A stretch of 63,064 nt of DNA, from assembly GCA_002167435.2 (NCBI GenBank), contig NHBR02000121.1, positions 1 through 63,064 of the forward strand, in the 5' to 3' direction. Positions 60,345-63,064 of this stretch are shown here, in pieces (the first letter of the stretch is position 1; the number at the start of each line of letters is the position of its first letter). Below the pieces are notes generated by a model. That model did not search any database and was not told the DNA's origin. It worked only from the letters and a program-made list of their open reading frames with translations. The position numbers were made by a program, and so were the translations under genes. Origin of the DNA: Allomuricauda sp. TMED12 (GTDB lineage: Bacteria; Bacteroidota; Bacteroidia; Flavobacteriales; Flavobacteriaceae).

Positions 60345-63064
60345 TTAAAATGTTATTCGGGTTCCCAAGGTTACAAAGCGCAAGGTCGGGACCGTCTGTT
60401 TGTTCAAGGACACGGGATCAAGACCAAAGTAGTCGGTCCAGGTCCAAAGGTTCTGGCCCCGCAAGAATACTTCACAGCCGAAACCCTTATGGTCATTATC
60501 TTCAAATCGATAAGAAAGGGATACGTTCTGTAAACGGATATATGAAGCATCACTGACCACACCGTCACTCTCCGCATACTGGGAAAATGCTTGTCTTGCC
60601 GTGATATTGGTCCCTGTTGAAAACCGTTGGAACTTCGCAGTGTCTCCTGGTTGCTGCCAACGGTCCAAGACCTCAACCGGTTGGTTGGTCATGCCTCCCA
60701 CAATGGGTGCATAGGACAAAAAGCCCAAGCCCTTTTGCTTAGTGAACTGCAATAAAAAGTCAAAACTGAAACCCTTATAATCCAGTCGATTGCCCAGACC
60801 TCCATAATACTGGGGGCTCAAATCCACCAAGACTTGCTTGTCTTCGAGGGCTGAGATCACACCATCCCCATTAAAATCAACAAACTCGAACAGTCCCGTC
60901 TCTTGATTGACCCCTTTGAGTTCATACATCTTCAATATGCCCAAAGGCTCACCCAACACCAATTGGTTGGCATAGGTCGAACCCTCCAGACCCGGAAATG
61001 AGACCAATTTGTTCCGTGGTACCGTGAGATTGAAAGATGTGGTCCATCGCCATGTATTGTTGTTGATATTAATGGAGTGGAGCCCCATTTCCCATCCTTG
61101 ATTTTCCACGGTGGCATCCAAATTTGCATTGACGGACCCGAATCCTGTGGTTGCCGGCAGGGGAATACCTACCAATTGATTGGAGGATCGATTGTTATAG
61201 AATTGGCCTTCCAAGCTGATTCGGTCCTCAAACAGGCCCAACTCCATGCCCAGCTCGATCTTTCTGTTTTCTTCCCAACTGTAATCAGGGTTATACAAAC
61301 GGGTCGGATAGATTCCAATGATATTTTGATAATGTCCGGTACCAAAAGAATAGGTGTCCAAATACTCATAATCCCCTATCTGATCATTACCTGAAGTTCC
61401 ATAACTACCACGTATTTTCCCATGGCTGAGAAAGGGCAACGCCTTTGATACAAAACCTTCTTCGGAAAATAGCCATGCCATACCTATGGCCCCAAAGTTG
61501 GCAAACCGTTTATCCGTACCAAATCGACTGGAGCCATCCCGCCTTCCCGTAAGATTGAGGATGTATTTATTCCTATGGGAAAGGTTTACCCTTCCAAACA
61601 CCGCTTGGTACCGATACTGGTTATCCATACTGGCATAGGGAAAGATGCCCGAGGCAGCGGCTATGTTCTCCAATAGACTGTTATCGGAAAAACCCGATGC
61701 ACGAATGGCCAAACGACTTGAGTTCTGTTCTTGGAACGACAGCCCTCCCAATGCACTGACTTTAAACGCACCCAAATCATGATTGAAATGAAACTGAGGC
61801 TCCACGATATAGGATGTTCGTTTACCAGTATTGTGGAACACACTGGAGTATTGGGCCCCGGCCCCATACACTGGATCATATATGGTGGAAGGCGTCGTAT
61901 TGATCTCTTTGAGATGGTTTTCCGTATAACCGGCATTTACACTAAAGGATAATGGTCCTACAATACGATAATCCAACTTCACATTACTGATCAGCGTAGA
62001 AGCATTGGAAACATAATCCCGTTCCAAACGGGCCAAAGGATTGATCCAAGTGGAGTTTTCCCAATTCAAACTGCCATCTTCATTGTACAGTTTTGGAGCA
62101 TTGGGAGCTAGACTATACCCCTGTCGAACCAATTGGGTATCACCGGGCAGATTGTTCTGATTTGACGTGAATTGGGTAGACAATTGAAGGGATAGGCGGT
62201 CATTTTCAGACTTATGGGACAAATTCAACAGGCCCGACACCTTGTCATTTCTATAATCTTTGGAAAGTACATTGGTCTGCCCATAATAAGTGCCACTGAC
62301 CAAAAACCTCGTGCGTTCACTGCCTCCGGAGACAGTCCCTTGTACCGATGTGAGATAAGAGGTCCTTCCGTAAAACTCCTTTTGCCAATCCGTCTCCCTG
62401 AAATTGTCCCAGGTTCCATTGACATCATAGGCATTGGCAGGATAATCCGATATACCATCATTGGCATAGGCCTCGCGTCTCATGGCAAGATAGGCTTCCG
62501 TTCCCAAAACATCCATGGTACGGCTGACCTTGCCCAAACCAGAAACCACATTGAACTCGACACGCGTTTTGCCCGGCCTCCCCTTTTTGGTCGTGATCAG
62601 TACCACCCCATTGGCCCCACGGGAACCATAAATGGCGGTGGCATCGGCATCCTTAAGCACCTCTATGCTTTCAATGTCATTGGGATTGATGTTGTTCAAC
62701 GGGCTTATCCCACTCCCCGGGAGTGCTCCCGCTGTATTCTGATCACCAATGGTTGTATTGGAATAGGGCACCCCATCAATGACATAAAGAGGGTCGGCTC
62801 CCCCGGAGCGTATACTGTTCCTTCCTCTGATCCTGATAATGAAGTTGGAACCTGACAGGCCCGAGGTCTGTTCAATCTCCACACCTGCCATTCGGCCTTG
62901 CAAGGCTGCCAATGGGTTGGAAATGGGCTGTTTTTCGATATCCAAAGCGGACACCTTTTCGATACTCCCAGTACGCTCCTTTTCGGAAACGGTATAATAC
63001 CCAGCATTGAGCACCACTTCACCCAAGGCCATAACATCCTCTGCCATGGAAACCGAAACCTCGT
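60345..63064 (-). CDS. SusC/RagA-family TonB-dependent transporter (partial, N-terminus cut)
   Basis: At least 906 residues; the frame is still open at the right edge (an in-frame ATG at 63047 is internal). The plug begins with LGEVVLNAGYYTVSEKERTG and carries the SusC motifs LQGRMAGVEIEQTSG, IRGRNSIRSGGADPLYVIDG and DADATAIYGSRGANGVVLITT. The barrel ends in a strand closing with LGTRITF. The carboxypeptidase-like domain and signal peptide lie outside the window. It imports large ligands across the outer membrane with SusD. Confidence 0.94.
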   Translation of the reverse strand, partial: EVSVSMAEDVMALGEVVLNAGYYTVSEKERTGSIEKVSALDIEKQPISNPLAALQGRMAGVEIEQTSGLSGSNFIIRIRGRNSIRSGGADPLYVIDGVPYSNTTIGDQNTAGALPGSGISPLNNINPNDIESIEVLKDADATAIYGSRGANGVVLITTKKGRPGKTRVEFNVVSGLGKVSRTMDVLGTEAYLAMRREAYANDGISDYPANAYDVNGTWDNFRETDWQKEFYGRTSYLTSVQGTVSGGSERTRFLVSGTYYGQTNVLSKDYRNDKVSGLLNLSHKSENDRLSLQLSTQFTSNQNNLPGDTQLVRQGYSLAPNAPKLYNEDGSLNWENSTWINPLARLERDYVSNASTLISNVKLDYRIVGPLSFSVNAGYTENHLKEINTTPSTIYDPVYGAGAQYSSVFHNTGKRTSYIVEPQFHFNHDLGAFKVSALGGLSFQEQNSSRLAIRASGFSDNSLLENIAAASGIFPYASMDNQYRYQAVFGRVNLSHRNKYILNLTGRRDGSSRFGTDKRFANFGAIGMAWLFSEEGFVSKALPFLSHGKIRGSYGTSGNDQIGDYEYLDTYSFGTGHYQNIIGIYPTRLYNPDYSWEENRKIELGMELGLFEDRISLEGQFYNNRSSNQLVGIPLPATTGFGSVNANLDATVENQGWEMGLHSININNNTWRWTTSFNLTVPRNKLVSFPGLEGSTYANQLVLGEPLGILKMYELKGVNQETGLFEFVDFNGDGVISALEDKQVLVDLSPQYYGGLGNRLDYKGFSFDFLLQFTKQKGLGFLSYAPIVGGMTNQPVEVLDRWQQPGDTAKFQRFSTGTNITARQAFSQYAESDGVVSDASYIRLQNVSLSYRFEDNDHKGFGCEVFLRGQNLWTWTDYFGLDPVSLNKQTVPTLRFVTLGTRITF

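Noticed and set aside
62214..62855. 213-residue plus-strand frame inside the SusC gene
   Set aside because: It is antisense to conserved SusC plug motifs and is repetitive in Ile and Gly, as expected for a shadow.

Overview
The window looks like a chromosome segment from a marine Flavobacteriia-type Bacteroidota. The evidence is the promoter style (-7 boxes of the form TAnnTTTG), SusC/SusD proteins, Bacteroidetes-type conjugation genes (TraE to TraN), an RteC protein, a small Cys protein resembling DUF6520, and a clade II (Sec/lipoprotein) nitrous-oxide reductase cluster. I see no rRNA, no convincing tRNA and no CRISPR array.

Positions 1-36,200 form a nitrogen-oxide and low-oxygen island. 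A partial GreA/GreB-type factor and an NtrC-family two-component pair (424-2,897) lead into a probable copper-uptake operon (3,111-6,521) with an OprC/NosA-like TonB receptor. An Rrf2 regulator (6,655-7,086) diverges from the nos operon: cytochrome c, FAS1 lipoprotein, nosZ, a membrane protein, nosL, a cupin, nosD, nosF, nosY and a His-rich polytopic protein (7,201-15,806). Next come a second Rrf2 regulator, the RIC iron-sulfur repair protein, a hemerythrin, anaerobic ribonucleotide reductase (nrdG, nrdD), a large unassigned protein, a thioredoxin-like protein, nadB and nadA, a third Rrf2 regulator, queD and a quinol-type NO reductase. The island ends with a truncated hemoglobin, a tryptophan 2,3-dioxygenase-family protein, a cupin, an AhpD-like protein, an HPP-family membrane protein and a Kef-type antiporter. 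No nitrite or nitrate reductase is present, so this segment covers NO to N2O to N2 plus NO protection.

The strongest new signal is regulatory. A 16-bp inverted repeat, about A(A/G)GAC(A/T)-N4-T(A/G)TCCT, lies in front of at least seven of these units: the copper operon, the nos operon, two of the Rrf2 genes, RIC, the truncated globin and the TDO gene. Weaker variants precede norB and nrdG. Three promoters also carry an FNR/CRP-like palindrome (ATGAT-N4-ATCAT type). The copper-operon and nos-operon promoters have identical spacing over 66 bp (16-mer, 4 bp, FNR-like site, 22 bp, -7 box), which argues that copper supply and NosZ are co-regulated. At the NO-defence genes the 16-mer instead sits next to the -7 box, as a repressor site would. 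Three Rrf2 proteins with the same C-X6-C-X5-C motif are the obvious candidate readers.

Positions about 36,190-53,070 look like an integrated conjugative element or its remnant. It has a minus-strand tra operon (traE,F,G,I,J,K,M,N), a receiver protein and a 7TM histidine kinase, a DnaC-like ATPase, a probable replication/primosome protein and an HTH protein, cargo (NmrA-family and AraC-family genes), rteC, and a large fusion of an alpha-oxoamine-synthase-type PLP domain with a GNAT domain. No relaxase, coupling protein or integrase is visible here.

Positions 53,269-63,064 hold a separate envelope locus. It has a small STAS-like protein, an AraC-family regulator, a MauE/DoxX-type membrane protein, an unassigned extracytoplasmic protein and a small secreted Cys protein. 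Opposed to these is an operon of SusC (cut by the window end), SusD and a zinc metalloprotease. A tandem element with a 21-bp period is found both upstream of the STAS-araC pair and upstream of the MauE gene, and probably marks AraC-type operators.
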